Source: Nansenia antarctica
Taxonomy: Eukaryota; Chordata; Actinopteri; Argentiniformes; Microstomatidae
Length of the DNA: 64,000 bases
Direction: 5' to 3'
Assembly (NCBI GenBank): GCA_963989245.1
Contig: OZ022341.1
Coordinates: forward strand, 72,854,124 to 72,918,123
The translations under genes and the position numbers were made by a program. Of the stretch, positions 34,464 through 48,181 are shown piece after piece. Position 1 is the first letter of the stretch, and each line of letters opens with the position of its first letter. The notes under the pieces are model-generated. The model ran no database searches, had not been told where the DNA came from, and saw nothing but the letters and a program-made list of their open reading frames with translations.

Positions 34464-34581
34464 GCTTACGGCACCGGGTATTCCCAGGCGGTCTCCCATC
34501 CAAGTACTAACCCGGCCCGACCCTGCTTAGCTTCCGAGATCGGACGAGATCGGGCGTGGTCAGAGTGGTATGGCCGTAAAC
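34464..34581 (-). rRNA. 5S rRNA gene, unit 12
   Basis: Standard copy. The 3' spacer has two private changes (about 34153 and 34169) and AATGGGAC, shared with units 13 and 21-24; the upstream spacer has AGAAAGCAGG, shared with units 21 and 23. Confidence 0.97.
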
Positions 34582-34987
34582 GAAATGTACAGTGGTCGGT
34601 ACTGTATATAAAGAGACATCAACCACGTTGCAATATAAATAATGTCATCGTGTATACGCAGAAAGCAGGAAATTATCTTGGAAAAACAAACCAATCAAAA
34701 ACGTAATTAACTAAACAAACAAACATTTCATTCACAACTGAAAAGAGGGTGCGGCATCATCCACAACGTGAGATACTTATTTGAGATAATTTACATCTTT
34801 TTAACACAGCAAAACATTGAAAATGGCAATTCTCCGGGTACTACAGAAAACGGATCATTTAAACAACTAGTATGTGCAGAGGGTCTTTCGGGTGGGGGGG
34901 GAGGTGTGGGAGACATAACAACAAAACCACAAGAATATATAGAGGGTAGTCCTGGTGGGGGTGTAGTCTTTTAATTTGATTTTTGAT

Positions 34988-36004
34988 TTAGAGGGTCCAG
35001 TTACGGATTGCAGCCTCCTGTAAATGTTTTTTGAGAGTGGTTTTGAAGGTGGGCAGTGTTTTGCACTCCTTTAAGATTATAGGAAGGGCGTTCCACATTT
35101 TTACTGCATAGTTTGCAAACCCCTTGTTTGTGGTGCAACGCGGTTGAACGTGGTTCGTGGAGCTTCCTCTGGTATTGTATGTGTGGACGTTGTTCACTTT
35201 TTGGAAGTATGTTGACAGGTACTTGGGTGTCTTTGTGGTGTAGCGTATCTTGAAGACCAGGCCCAGTGCAAGCTGCTGCACTCTGTCAACTACTCGTAGC
35301 CAATCAAGGCTCAAAAAATGAGCAGCGGTTAGATGTGTCCTAGGGTTGAGGCCTAGCAGAAGCCTAACCAGTTTATTTTGGGCTGTCTGGAGTCTTGTTT
35401 TTTGGGCCTTTGTGGTTCTATAGTACCATGATGTTACGGCATAGTCGAAGTGACATTGAATGAGAGCTCCTGATAGGGTCCTCAGTGTGTTTTTACTGAC
35501 AAGTGAGGATATCCTGTACAAGAATCTAGTTCTATGGTTAACTTTTTTGATTACTTTTGCTGCCATTTTATCTCCGGAAAGATTTGCCTCTAAGATGGAG
35601 CCCAGGTATGTAATATCCTCTTTTCTTGTGATAGTAATGTTACCCACTTTTATTTTGTAATTTACAGCCTTTCTGAGTTTAGATGGGGATCCGTATAGGA
35701 TGGTTTCAGTTTTACCTAGGTGTATTGATAGTTTATTGTCAGCTAGCCAGATGCAGATTCTACTCAGTTCAGTGCTTAGCGCTTTTTCCACCTGCAATAT
35801 GTCCCTGTCAGAGACCAGCAGAGCCGAGTCATCCGCGAACAGGAACAAATTGCAATCACATGCTGATGACATGTCATTCACATATATTAGGAACAGTAAA
35901 GGTCCCAATATGCTTCCTTGTGGAACGCCGCAGGTCACTGGGAGGGGGGGGGACAGTGTTCCGTTCACACTAACCACCTGTTCCCTCCCCTCTAAGTAGG
36001 ATTG
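34988..36004 (-). pseudogene. LINE reverse transcriptase fragment, unit 13
   Basis: 9-bp deletion, C9. Its positional partner, unit 22, lacks the deletion, so exchange has happened since the block duplication. Confidence 0.9.
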
Positions 36005-36247
36005 CCAGTGCCACCCGAGAGGTTGGAGGAGCCGAGGTGGGAGGAGCGGCAGTTGTAGTCGGCCCTCCAGCCCTTCGGCTTCTTCGGCGGGTGGCACTGG
36101 CAGCGCAGGATGCGGATGAAGGCCAGCTGTTGAACTCGTGGCTGTTGCAGGGGTAGATGATGGGGTTCAGGCAGCTGTTGAAGTAGCCCAGCCAGAAGAT
36201 CACCTTGAATAATGTCCCCGGGGGACGCAGGTTGGCGTTGAAGGAAC
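36005..36247 (-). pseudogene. adra1b: Adrenoceptor exon 2 fragment, unit 13
   Basis: Standard copy, short microsatellite class. Confidence 0.85.
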
Positions 36248-36839
36248 CTGGGACAGGCAGACAGACAGAGAGACAGGAGATACAGGTTATAATGTATCAA
36301 TCAATTAATTAATTAATCAGTCTTGTTAGTTGGAATCCTCCTATGAACATTGTTAAAAGATATGTTTATATGCATTCTGGATAGTGTAGTGTGTCTGCTA
36401 CTTGTGTATATATCTTTTTTAGATTAGTTCAGAATTATTTCACTTCGTTATTTAAGAGGGGACACACTTTAAAAAACGGCCTTTAATTGTGGACCTTTGG
36501 CCGTGAGAGGGGGGGGGTCGTTCGAACCGTCCGCCCCCCCGCCCCCCTCGCTACGGGCATGAATATTGTCCCCTTTAATGGGACAATTGACATTACGACA
36601 TTACGACTGCATACCCATTTTCCAGATTTAGAAGTTCTTACATTTGAATGTGTTTCATGCATTGTAAAGCTTTACACTTTAAGGTTTTGTGTGTGAGTTT
36701 TGGGATTTGTGTTTAGAGTTTTGAGAAAACGAGCCATGTTTTGTGGAAGCGCTGGAGAAAAACTGTAACACTACAGCACTGTTACAACTACAGTTGTGAT
36801 GGTACAATAGTACACCCTACTGGTCGAAATCAGGAAAAT

Positions 36840-36957
36840 GCTTACGGCACCGGGTATTCCCAGGCGGTCTCCCATCCAAGTACTAACCCGGCCCGACCCT
36901 GCTTAGCTTCCGAGATCGGACGAGATCGGGCGTGGTCAGAGTGGTATGGCCGTAAAC
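36840..36957 (-). rRNA. 5S rRNA gene, unit 13
   Basis: Standard copy; AATGGGAC spacer class. Confidence 0.97.
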
Positions 36958-37363
36958 GAAATGTACAGTGGTCGGTACTGTATATAAAGAGACATCAACC
37001 ACGTTGCAATATAAATAATGTCATCGTGTATACGCAGAAGGCAGGAAATTATCTTGGAAAAACAAACCAATCAAAAACGTAATTAACTAAACAAACAAAC
37101 ATTTCATTCACAACTGAAAAGAGGGTGCGGCATCATCCACAACGTGAGATACTTATTTGAGATAATTTACATCTTTTTAACACAGCAAAACATTGAAAAT
37201 GGCAATTCTCCGGGTACTACAGAAAACGGATCATTTAAACAACTAGTATGTGCAGAGGGTCTTTCGGGTGGGGGGGGAGGTGTGGGAGACATAACAACAA
37301 AACCACAAGAATATATAGAGGGTAGTCCTGGTGGGGGTGTAGTCTTTTAATTTGATTTTTGAT

Positions 37364-38390
37364 TTAGAGGGTCCAGTTACGGATTGCAGCCTCCTGTAAA
37401 TGTTTTTTGAGAGTGGTTTTGAAGGTGGGCAGTGTTTTGCACTCCTTTAAGATTATAGGAACGGCGTTCCACATTTTTACTGCATAGTTTGCAAACGAGT
37501 TTAACCCCTTGTTTGTGGTGCAACGCGGTTGAACGTGGTTCGTGGAGCTTCCTCTGGTATTGTATGTGTGGACGTTGTTCACTTTTTGGAAGTATGTTGA
37601 CAGGTACTTGGGTGTCTTTGTGGTGTAGCGTATCTTGAAGACCAGGCCCAGTGCAAGCTGCTGCACTCTGTCAACTACTCGTAGCCAATCAAGGCTCAAA
37701 AAATGAGCAGCGGTTAGATGTGTCCTAGGGTTGAGGCCTAGCAGAAGCCTAACCAGTTTATTTTGGGCTGTCTGGAGTCTTGTTTTTTGGGCCTTTGTGG
37801 TTCTATAGTACCATGATGTTACGGCATAGTCGAAGTGACATTGAATGAGAGCTCCTGATAGGGTCCTCAGTGTGTTTTTACTGACAAGTGAGGATATCCT
37901 GTACAAGAATCTAGTTCTATGGTTAACTTTTTTGATTACTTTTGCTGCCATTTTATCTCCGGAAAGATTTGCCTCTAAGATGGAGCCCAGGTATGTAATA
38001 TCCTCTTTTCTTGTGATAGTAATGTTACCCACTTTTATTTTGTAATTTACAGCCTTTCTGAGTTTAGATGGGGATCCGTATAGGATGGTTTCAGTTTTAC
38101 CTAGGTGTATTGATAGTTTATTGTCAGCTAGCCAGATGCAGATTCTACTCAGTTCAGTGCTTAGCGCTTTTTCCACCTGCAATATGTCCCTGTCAGAGAC
38201 CAGCAGAGCCGAGTCATCCGCGAACAGGAACAAATTGCAATCACATGCTGATGACATGTCATTCACATATATTAGGAACAGTAAAGGTCCCAATATGCTT
38301 CCTTGTGGAACGCCGCAGGTCACTGGGAGGGGGGGGGGACAGTGTTCCGTTCACACTAACCACCTGTTCCCTCCCCTCTAAGTAGGATTG
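37364..38390 (-). pseudogene. LINE reverse transcriptase fragment, unit 14
   Basis: Return to the C10 class of units 1-6. Confidence 0.9.
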
Positions 38391-38633
38391 CCAGTGCCAC
38401 CCGAGAGGTTGGAGGAGCCGAGGTGGGAGGAGCGGCAGTTGTAGTCGGCCCTCCAGCCCTTCGGCTTCTTCGGCGGGTGGCACTGGCAGCGCAGGATGCG
38501 GATGAAGGCCAGCTGTTGAACTCGTGGCTGTTGCAGGGGTAGATGATGGGGTTCAGGCAGCTGTTGAAGTAGCCCAGCCAGAAGATCACCTTGAATAATG
38601 TCCCCGGGGGACGCAGGTTGGCGTTGAAGGAAC
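38391..38633 (-). pseudogene. adra1b: Adrenoceptor exon 2 fragment, unit 14
   Basis: Standard copy, long microsatellite class. Confidence 0.85.
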
Positions 38634-39228
38634 CTGGGACAGGCAGACAGACAGAGAGACAGGAGATACAGGTTATAATGTATCAATCAATCAATTAATT
38701 AATTAATCAGTCTTGTTAGTTGGAATCCTCCTATGAACATTGTTAAAAGATATGTTTATATGCATTCTGGATAGTGTAGTGTGTCTGCTACTTGTGTATA
38801 TATCTTTTTTAGATTAGTTCAGAATTATTTCACTTCGTTATTTAAGAGGGGACACACTTTAAAAAACGGCCTTAAATTGTGGACCTTTGGCCGTGAGAGG
38901 GGGGGGTCGTTCGAACCGTCCGCCCCCCCGCCCCCCTCGCTACGGGCATGAATATTGTCCCCTTTAATGAGACAATTGACATTACGACATTACGACTGCA
39001 TACCCATTTTCCAGATTTAGAAGTTCTTACATTTGAATGTGTTTCATGCATTGTAAAACTTTACACTTTAAGGTTTTGTGTGTGAGTTTTGGGATTTGTG
39101 TTTAGAGTTTTGAGAAAACGAGCCATGTTTTGTGGAAGCGCTGGAGAAAAACTGTAACACTACAGCACTGTTACAACTACAGTTGTGATGGTACAATAGT
39201 ACACCCTACTGGTCGAAATCAGGAAAAT

Positions 39229-39346
39229 GCTTACGGCACCGGGTATTCCCAGGCGGTCTCCCATCCAAGTACTAACCCGGCCCGACCCTGCTTAGCTTCC
39301 GAGATCGGACGAGATCGGGCGTGGTCAGAGTGGTATGGCCGTAAAC
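39229..39346 (-). rRNA. 5S rRNA gene, unit 14
   Basis: Standard copy. The spacer G-run is two bases shorter (about 38899-38905), and G to A occurs in AAAACTTTAC (about 39058). Confidence 0.97.
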
Positions 39347-39752
39347 GAAATGTACAGTGGTCGGTACTGTATATAAAGAGACATCAACCACGTTGCAATA
39401 TAAATAATGTCATCGTGTATACGCAGAAGGCAGGAAATTATCTTGGAAAAACAAACCAATCAAAAACGTAATTAACTAAACAAACAAACATTTCATTCAC
39501 AACTGAAAAGAGGGTGCGGCATCATCCACAACGTGAGATACTTATTTGAGATAATTTACATCTTTTTAACACAGCAAAACATTGAAAATGGCAATTCTCC
39601 GGGTACTACAGAAAACGGATCATTTAAACAACTAGTATGTGCAGAGGGTCTTTCGGGTGGGGGGGGAGGTGTGGGAGACATAACAACAAAACCACAAGAA
39701 TATATAGAGGGTAGTCCTGGTGGGGGTGTAGTCTTTTAATTTGATTTTTGAT

Positions 39753-40779
39753 TTAGAGGGTCCAGTTACGGATTGCAGCCTCCTGTAAATGTTTTTTGAG
39801 AGTGGTTTTGAAGGTGGGCAGTGTTTTGCACTCCTTTAAGATTATAGGAACGGCGTTCCACATTTTTACTGCATAGTTTGCAAACGAGTTTAACCCCTTG
39901 TTTGTGGTGCAACGCGGTTGAACGTGGTTCGTGGAGCTTCCTCTGGTATTGTATGTGTGGACGTTGTTCACTTTTTGGAAGTATGTTGACAGGTACTTGG
40001 GTGTCTTTGTGGTGTAGCGTATCTTGAAGACCAGGCCCAGTGCAAGCTGCTGCACTCTGTCAACTACTCGTAGCCAATCAAGGCTCAAAAAATGAGCAGC
40101 GGTTAGATGTGTCCTAGGGTTGAGGCCTAGCAGAAGCCTAACCAGTTTATTTTGGGCTGTCTGGAGTCTTGTTTTTTGGGCCTTTGTGGTTCTATAGTAC
40201 CATGATGTTACGGCATAGTCGAAGTGACATTGAATGAGAGCTCCTGATAGGGTCCTCAGTGTGTTTTTACTGACAAGTGAGGATATCCTGTACAAGAATC
40301 TAGTTCTATGGTTAACTTTTTTGATTACTTTTGCTGCCATTTTATCTCCGGAAAGATTTGCCTCTAAGATGGAGCCCAGGTATGTAATATCCTCTTTTCT
40401 TGTGATAGTAATGTTACCCACTTTTATTTTGTAATTTACAGCCTTTCTGAGTTTAGATGGGGATCCGTATAGGATGGTTTCAGTTTTACCTAGGTGTATT
40501 GATAGTTTATTGTCAGCTAGCCAGATGCAGATTCTACTCAGTTCAGTGCTTAGCGCTTTTTCCACCTGCAATATGTCCCTGTCAGAGACCAGCAGAGCCG
40601 AGTCATCCGCGAACAGGAACAAATTGCAATCACATGCTGATGACATGTCATTCACATATATTAGGAACAGTAAAGGTCCCAATATGCTTCCTTGTGGAAC
40701 GCCGCAGGTCACTGGGAGGGGGGGGGGACAGTGTTCCGTTCACACTAACCACCTGTTCCCTCCCCTCTAAGTAGGATTG
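39753..40779 (-). pseudogene. LINE reverse transcriptase fragment, unit 15
   Basis: C10 class, standard protein sequence. Confidence 0.9.
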
Positions 40780-41022
40780 CCAGTGCCACCCGAGAGGTTG
40801 GAGGAGCCGAGGTGGGAGGAGCGGCAGTTGTAGTCGGCCCTCCAGCCCTTCGGCTTCTTCGGCGGGTGGCACTGGCAGCGCAGGATGCGGATGAAGGTCA
40901 GCTGTTGAACTCGTGGCTGTTGCAGGGGTAGATGATGGGGTTCAGGCAGCTGTTGAAGTAGCCCAGCCAGAAGATCACCTTGAATAATGTCCCCGGGGGA
41001 CGCAGGTTGGCGTTGAAGGAAC
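40780..41022 (-). pseudogene. adra1b: Adrenoceptor exon 2 fragment, unit 15
   Basis: Private C to T (plus strand, about 40898, GAAGGTCAGC) just beyond the frameshift, changing Ala to Thr in the C-tail frame. Confidence 0.85.
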
Positions 41023-41618
41023 CTGGGACAGGCAGACAGACAGAGAGACAGGAGATACAGGTTATAATGTATCAATCAATCAATTAATTAATTAATCAGT
41101 CTTGTTAGTTGGAATCCTCCTATGAACATTGTTAAAAGATATGTTTATATGCATTCTGGATAGTGTAGTGTGTCTGCTACTTGTGTATATATCTTTTTTA
41201 GATTAGTTCAGAATTATTTCACTTCGTTATTTAAGAGGGGACACACTTTAAAAAACGGCCTTAAATTGTGGACCTTTGGCCGTGAGAGGGGGGGGGTCGT
41301 TCGAACCGTCCGCCCCCCCGCCCCCCTCGCTACGGGCATGAATATTGTCCCCTTTAATGAGACAATTGACATTACGACATTACGACTGCATACCCATTTT
41401 CCAGATTTAGAAGTTCTTACATTTGAATGTGTTTCATGCATTGTAAAGCTTTACACTTTAAGGTTTTGTGTGTGAGTTTTGGGATTTGTGTTTAGAGTTT
41501 TGAGAAAACGAGCCATGTTTTGTGGAAGCGCTGGAGAAAAACTGTAACACTACAGCACTGTTACAACTACAGTTGTGATGGTACAATAGTACACCCTACT
41601 GGTCGAAATCAGGAAAAT

Positions 41619-41736
41619 GCTTACGGCACCGGGTATTCCCAGGCGGTCTCCCATCCAAGTACTAACCCGGCCCGACCCTGCTTAGCTTCCGAGATCGGAC
41701 GAGATCGGGCGTGGTCAGAGTGGTATGGCCGTAAAC
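41619..41736 (-). rRNA. 5S rRNA gene, unit 15
   Basis: Standard copy; no variant seen. Confidence 0.97.
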
Positions 41737-42142
41737 GAAATGTACAGTGGTCGGTACTGTATATAAAGAGACATCAACCACGTTGCAATATAAATAATGT
41801 CATCGTGTATACGCAGAAGGCAGGAAATTATCTTGGAAAAACAAACCAATCAAAAACGTAATTAACTAAACAAACAAACATTTCATTCACAACTGAAAAG
41901 AGGGTGCGGCATCATCCACAACGTGAGATACTTATTTGAGATAATTTACATCTTTTTAACACAGCAAAACATTGAAAATGGCAATTCTCCGGGTACTACA
42001 GAAAACGGATCATTTAAACAACTAGTATGTGCAGAGGGTCTTTCGGGTGGGGGGGGAGGTGTGGGAGACATAACAACAAAACCACAAGAATATATAGAGG
42101 GTAGTCCTGGTGGGGGTGTAGTCTTTTAATTTGATTTTTGAT

Positions 42143-43168
42143 TTAGAGGGTCCAGTTACGGATTGCAGCCTCCTGTAAATGTTTTTTGAGAGTGGTTTTG
42201 AAGGTGGGCAGTGTTTTGCACTCCTTTAAGATTATAGGAACGGCGTTCCACATTTTTACTGCATAGTTTGCAAACGAGTTTAACCCCTTGTTTGTGGTGC
42301 AACGCGGTTGAACGTGGTTCGTGGAGCTTCCTCTGGTATTGTATGTGTGGACGTTGTTCACTTTTTGGAAGTATGTTGACAGGTACTTGGGTGTCTTTGT
42401 GGTGTAGCGTATCTTGAAGACCAGGCCCAGTGCAAGCTGCTGCACTCTGTCAACTACTCGTAGCCAATCAAGGCTCAAAAAATGAGCAGCGGTTAGATGT
42501 GTCCTAGGGTTGAGGCCTAGCAGAAGCCTAACCAGTTTATTTTGGGCTGTCTGGAGTCTTGTTTTTTGGGCCTTTGTGGTTCTATAGTACCATGATGTTA
42601 CGGCATAGTCGAAGTGACATTGAATGAGAGCTCCTGATAGGGTCCTCAGTGTGTTTTTACTGACAAGTGAGGATATCCTGTACAAGAATCTAGTTCTATG
42701 GTTAACTTTTTTGATTACTTTTGCTGCCATTTTATCTCCGGAAAGATTTGCCTCTAAGATGGAGCCCAGGTATGTAATATCCTCTTTTCTTGTGATAGTA
42801 ATGTTACCCACTTTTATTTTGTAATTTACAGCCTTTCTGAGTTTAGATGGGGATCCATATAGGATGGTTTCAGTTTTACCTAGGTGTATTGATAGTTTAT
42901 TGTCAGCTAGCCAGATGCAGATTCTACTCAGTTCAGTGCTTAGCGCTTTTTCCACCTGCAATATGTCCCTGTCAGAGACCAGCAGAGCCGAGTCATCCGC
43001 GAACAGGAACAAATTGCAATCACATGCTGATGACATGTCATTCACATATATTAGGAACAGTAAAGGTCCCAATATGCTTCCTTGTGGAACGCCGCAGGTC
43101 ACTGGGAGGGGGGGGGACAGTGTTCCGTTCACACTAACCACCTGTTCCCTCCCCTCTAAGTAGGATTG
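42143..43168 (-). pseudogene. LINE reverse transcriptase fragment, unit 16
   Basis: C9, no 9-bp deletion, CCATAT variant: the same marker set as unit 7, its partner nine units to the left. Confidence 0.9.
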
Positions 43169-43411
43169 CCAGTGCCACCCGAGAGGTTGGAGGAGCCGAG
43201 GTGGGAGGAGCGGCAGTTGTAGTCGGCCCTCCAGCCCTTCGGCTTCTTCGGCGGGTGGCACTGGCAGCGCAGGATGCGGATGAAGGCCAGCTGTTGAACT
43301 CGTGGCTGTTGCAGGGGTAGATGATGGGGTTCAGGCAGCTGTTGAAGTAGCCCAGCCAGAAGATCACCTTGAATAATGTCCCCGGGGGACGCAGGTTGGC
43401 GTTGAAGGAAC
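43169..43411 (-). pseudogene. adra1b: Adrenoceptor exon 2 fragment, unit 16
   Basis: Standard copy, short microsatellite class. Confidence 0.85.
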
Positions 43412-44003
43412 CTGGGACAGGCAGACAGACAGAGAGACAGGAGATACAGGTTATAATGTATCAATCAATTAATTAATTAATCAGTCTTGTTAGTTGGAAT
43501 CCTCCTATGAACATTGTTAAAAGATATGTTTATATGCATTCTGGATAGTGTAGTGTGTCTGCTACTTGTGTATATATCTTTTTTAGATTAGTTCAGAATT
43601 ATTTCACTTCGTTATTTAAGAGGGGACACACTTTAAAAAACGGCCTTTAATTGTGGACCTTTGGCCGTGAGAGGGGGGGGGTCGTTCGAACCGTCCGCCC
43701 CCCCGCCCCCCTCGCTACGGGCATGAATATTGTCCCCTTTAATGAGACAATTGACATTACGACATTACGACTGCATACCCATTTTCCAGATTTAGAAGTT
43801 CTTACATTTGAATGTGTTTCATGCATTGTAAAGCTTTACACTTTAAGGTTTTGTGTGTGAGTTTTGGGATTTGTGTTTAGAGTTTTGAGAAAACGAGCCA
43901 TGTTTTGTGGAAGCGCTGGAGAAAAACTGTAACACTACAGCACTGTTACAACTACAGTTGTGATGGTACAATAGTACACCCTACTGGTCGAAATCAGGAA
44001 AAT

Positions 44004-44121
44004 GCTTACGGCACCGGGTATTCCCAGGCGGTCTCCCATCCAAGTACTAACCCGGCCCGACCCTGCTTAGCTTCCGAGATCGGACGAGATCGGGCGTGGT
44101 CAGAGTGGTATGGCCGTAAAC
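44004..44121 (-). rRNA. 5S rRNA gene, unit 16
   Basis: Standard copy; no variant seen. Confidence 0.97.
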
Positions 44122-44527
44122 GAAATGTACAGTGGTCGGTACTGTATATAAAGAGACATCAACCACGTTGCAATATAAATAATGTCATCGTGTATACGCA
44201 GAAGGCAGGAAATTATCTTGGAAAAACAAACCAATCAAAAACGTAATTAACTAAACAAACAAACATTTCATTCACAACTGAAAAGAGGGTGCGGCATCAT
44301 CCACAACGTGAGATACTTATTTGAGATAATTTACATCTTTTTAACACAGCAAAACATTGAAAATGGCAATTCTCCGGGTACTACAGAAAACGGATCATTT
44401 AAACAACTAGTATGTGCAGAGGGTCTTTCGGGTGGGGGGGGAGGTGTGGGAGACATAACAACAAAACCACAAGAATATATAGAGGGTAGTCCTGGTGGGG
44501 GTGTAGTCTTTTAATTTGATTTTTGAT

Positions 44528-45553
44528 TTAGAGGGTCCAGTTACGGATTGCAGCCTCCTGTAAATGTTTTTTGAGAGTGGTTTTGAAGGTGGGCAGTGTT
44601 TTGCACTCCTTTAAGATTATAGGAACGGCGTTCCACATTTTTACTGCATAGTTTGCAAACGAGTTTAACCCCTTGTTTGTGGTGCAACGCGGTTGAACGT
44701 GGTTCGTGGAGCTTCCTCTGGTATTGTATGTGTGGACGTTGTTCACTTTTTGGAAGTATGTTGACAGGTACTTGGGTGTCTTTGTGGTGTAGCGTATCTT
44801 GAAGACCAGGCCCAGTGCAAGCTGCTGCACTCTGTCAACTACTCGTAGCCAATCAAGGCTCAAAAAATGAGCAGCGGTTAGATGTGTCCTAGGGTTGAGG
44901 CCTAGCAGAAGCCTAACCAGTTTATTTTGGGCTGTCTGGAGTCTTGTTTTTTGGGCCTTTGTGGTTCTATAGTACCATGATGTTACGGCATAGTCGAAGT
45001 GACATTGAATGAGAGCTCCTGATAGGGTCCTCAGTGTGTTTTTACTGACAAGTGAGGATATCCTGTACAAGAATCTAGTTCTATGGTTAACTTTTTTGAT
45101 TACTTTTGCTGCCATTTTATCTCCGGAAAGATTTGCCTCTAAGATGGAGCCCAGGTATGTAATATCCTCTTTTCTTGTGATAGTAATGTTACCCACTTTT
45201 ATTTTGTAATTTACAGCCTTTCTGAGTTTAGATGGGGATCCGTATAGGATGGTTTCAGTTTTACCTAGGTGTATTGATAGTTTATTGTCAGCTAGCCAGA
45301 TGCAGATTCTACTCAGTTCAGTGCTTAGCGCTTTTTCCACCTGCAATATGTCCCTGTCAGAGACCAGCAGAGCCGAGTCATCCGCGAACAGGAACAAATT
45401 GCAATCACATGCTGATGACATGTCATTCACATATATTAGGAACAGTAAAGGTCCCAATATGCTTCCTTGTGGAACGCCGCAGGTCACTGGGAGGGGGGGG
45501 GACAGTGTTCCGTTCACACTAACCACCTGTTCCCTCCCCTCTAAGTAGGATTG
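44528..45553 (-). pseudogene. LINE reverse transcriptase fragment, unit 17
   Basis: C9, no deletion, CCGTAT; open frame. Confidence 0.9.
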
Positions 45554-45796
45554 CCAGTGCCACCCGAGAGGTTGGAGGAGCCGAGGTGGGAGGAGCGGCA
45601 GTTGTAGTCGGCCCTCCAGCCCTTCGGCTTCTTCGGCGGGTGGCACTGGCAGCGCAGGATGCGGATGAAGGCCAGCTGTTGAACTCGTGGCTGTTGCAGG
45701 GGTAGATGATGGGGTTCAGGCAGCTGTTGAAGTAGCCCAGCCAGAAGATCACCTTGAATAATGTCCCCGGGGGACGCAGGTTGGCGTTGAAGGAAC
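45554..45796 (-). pseudogene. adra1b: Adrenoceptor exon 2 fragment, unit 17
   Basis: Standard copy, short microsatellite class. Confidence 0.85.
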
Positions 45797-46388
45797 CTGG
45801 GACAGGCAGACAGACAGAGAGACAGGAGATACAGGTTATAATGTATCAATCAATTAATTAATTAATCAGTCTTGTTAGTTGGAATCCTCCTATGAACATT
45901 GTTAAAAGATATGTTTATATGCATTCTGGATAGTGTAGTGTGTCTGCTACTTGTGTATATATCTTTTTTAGATTAGTTCAGAATTATTTCACTTCGTTAT
46001 TTAAGAGGGGACACACTTTAAAAAACGGCCTTTAATTGTGGACCTTTGGCCGTGAGAGGGGGGGGGTCGTTCGAACCGTCCGCCCCCCCGCCCCCCTCGC
46101 TACGGGCATGAATATTGTCCCCTTTAATGAGACAATTGACATTACGACATTACGACTGCATACCCATTTTCCAGATTTAGAAGTTCTTACATTTGAATGT
46201 GTTTCATGCATTGTAAAGCTTTACACTTTAAGGTTTTGTGTGTGAGTTTTGGGATTTGTGTTTAGAGTTTCGAGAAAACGAGCCATGTTTTGTGGAAGCG
46301 CTGGAGAAAAACTGTAACACTACAGCACTGTTACAACTACAGTTGTGATGGTACAATAGTACACCCTACTGGTCGAAATCAGGAAAAT

Positions 46389-46506
46389 GCTTACGGCACC
46401 GGGTATTCCCAGGCGGTCTGCCATCCAAGTACTAACCCGGCCCGACCCTGCTTAGCTTCCGAGATCGGACGAGATCGGGCGTGGTCAGAGTGGTATGGCC
46501 GTAAAC
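46389..46506 (-). rRNA. 5S rRNA gene, unit 17 (box C variant)
   Basis: Differs from the standard copy by G87 to C (plus strand C to G at 46420), inside box C of the internal promoter and loop/helix IV region of the RNA. It could weaken TFIIIA binding or the RNA fold, so this copy may be a poorly expressed variant. The 3' spacer has GTTTCGAGAAAAC (about 46271), shared only with unit 18. Confidence 0.93.
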
Positions 46507-46912
46507 GAAATGTACAGTGGTCGGTACTGTATATAAAGAGACATCAACCACGTTGCAATATAAATAATGTCATCGTGTATACGCAGAAGGCAGGAAATTA
46601 TCTTGGAAAAACAAACCAATCAAAAACGTAATTAACTAAACAAACAAACATTTCATTCACAACTGAAAAGAGGGTGCGGCATCATCCACAACGTGAGATA
46701 CTTATTTGAGATAATTTACATCTTTTTAACACAGCAAAACATTGAAAATGGCAATTCTCCGGGTACTACAGAAAACGGATCATTTAAACAACTAGTATGT
46801 GCAGAGGGTCTTTCGGGTGGGGGGGGAGGTGTGGGAGACATAACAACAAAACCACAAGAATATATAGAGGGTAGTCCTGGTGGGGGTGTAGTCTTTTAAT
46901 TTGATTTTTGAT

Positions 46913-47938
46913 TTAGAGGGTCCAGTTACGGATTGCAGCCTCCTGTAAATGTTTTTTGAGAGTGGTTTTGAAGGTGGGCAGTGTTTTGCACTCCTTTAAG
47001 ATTATAGGAACGGCGTTCCACATTTTTACTGCATAGTTTGCAAACGAGTTTAACCCCTTGTTTGTGGTGCAACGCGGTTGAACGTGGTTCGTGGAGCTTC
47101 CTCTGGTATTGTATGTGTGGACGTTGTTCACTTTTTGGAAGTATGTTGACAGGTACTTGGGTGTCTTTGTGGTGTAGCGTATCTTGAAGACCAGGCCCAG
47201 TGCAAGCTGCTGCACTCTGTCAACTACTCGTAGCCAATCAAGGCTAAAAAAATGAGCAGCGGTTAGATGTGTCCTAGGGTTGAGGCCTAGCAGAAGCCTA
47301 ACCAGTTTATTTTGGGCTGTCTGGAGTCTTGTTTTTTGGGCCTTTGTGGTTCTATAGTACCATGATGTTACGGCATAGTCGAAGTGACATTGAATGAGAG
47401 CTCCTGATAGGGTCCTCAGTGTGTTTTTACTGACAAGTGAGGATATCCTGTACAAGAATCTAGTTCTATGGTTAACTTTTTTGATTACTTTTGCTGCCAT
47501 TTTATCTCCGGAAAGATTTGCCTCTAAGATGGAGCCCAGGTATGTAATATCCTCTTTTCTTGTGATAGTAATGTTACCCACTTTTATTTTGTAATTTACA
47601 GCCTTTCTGAGTTTAGATGGGGATCCGTATAGGATGGTTTCAGTTTTACCTAGGTGTATTGATAGTTTATTGTCAGCTAGCCAGATGCAGATTCTACTCA
47701 GTTCAGTGCTTAGCGCTTTTTCCACCTGCAATATGTCCCTGTCAGAGACCAGCAGAGCCGAGTCATCCGCGAACAGGAACAAATTGCAATCACATGCTGA
47801 TGACATGTCATTCACATATATTAGGAACAGTAAAGGTCCCAATATGCTTCCTTGTGGAACGCCGCAGGTCACTGGGAGGGGGGGGGACAGTGTTCCGTTC
47901 ACACTAACCACCTGTTCCCTCCCCTCTAAGTAGGATTG
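46913..47938 (-). pseudogene. LINE reverse transcriptase fragment, unit 18
   Basis: C9, no deletion; private Leu to Phe change (HFFSLDW, about 47246). Confidence 0.9.
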
Positions 47939-48181
47939 CCAGTGCCACCCGAGAGGTTGGAGGAGCCGAGGTGGGAGGAGCGGCAGTTGTAGTCGGCCCT
48001 CCAGCCCTTCGGCTTCTTCGGCGGGTGGCACTGGCAGCGCAGGATGCGGATGAAGGCCAGCTGTTGAACTCGTGGCTGTTGCAGGGGTAGATGATGGGGT
48101 TCAGGCAGCTGTTGAAGTAGCCCAGCCAGAAGATCACCTTGAATAATGTCCCCGGGGGACGCAGGTTGGCGTTGAAGGAAC
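47939..48181 (-). pseudogene. adra1b: Adrenoceptor exon 2 fragment, unit 18
   Basis: Standard copy, short microsatellite class. Confidence 0.85.
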
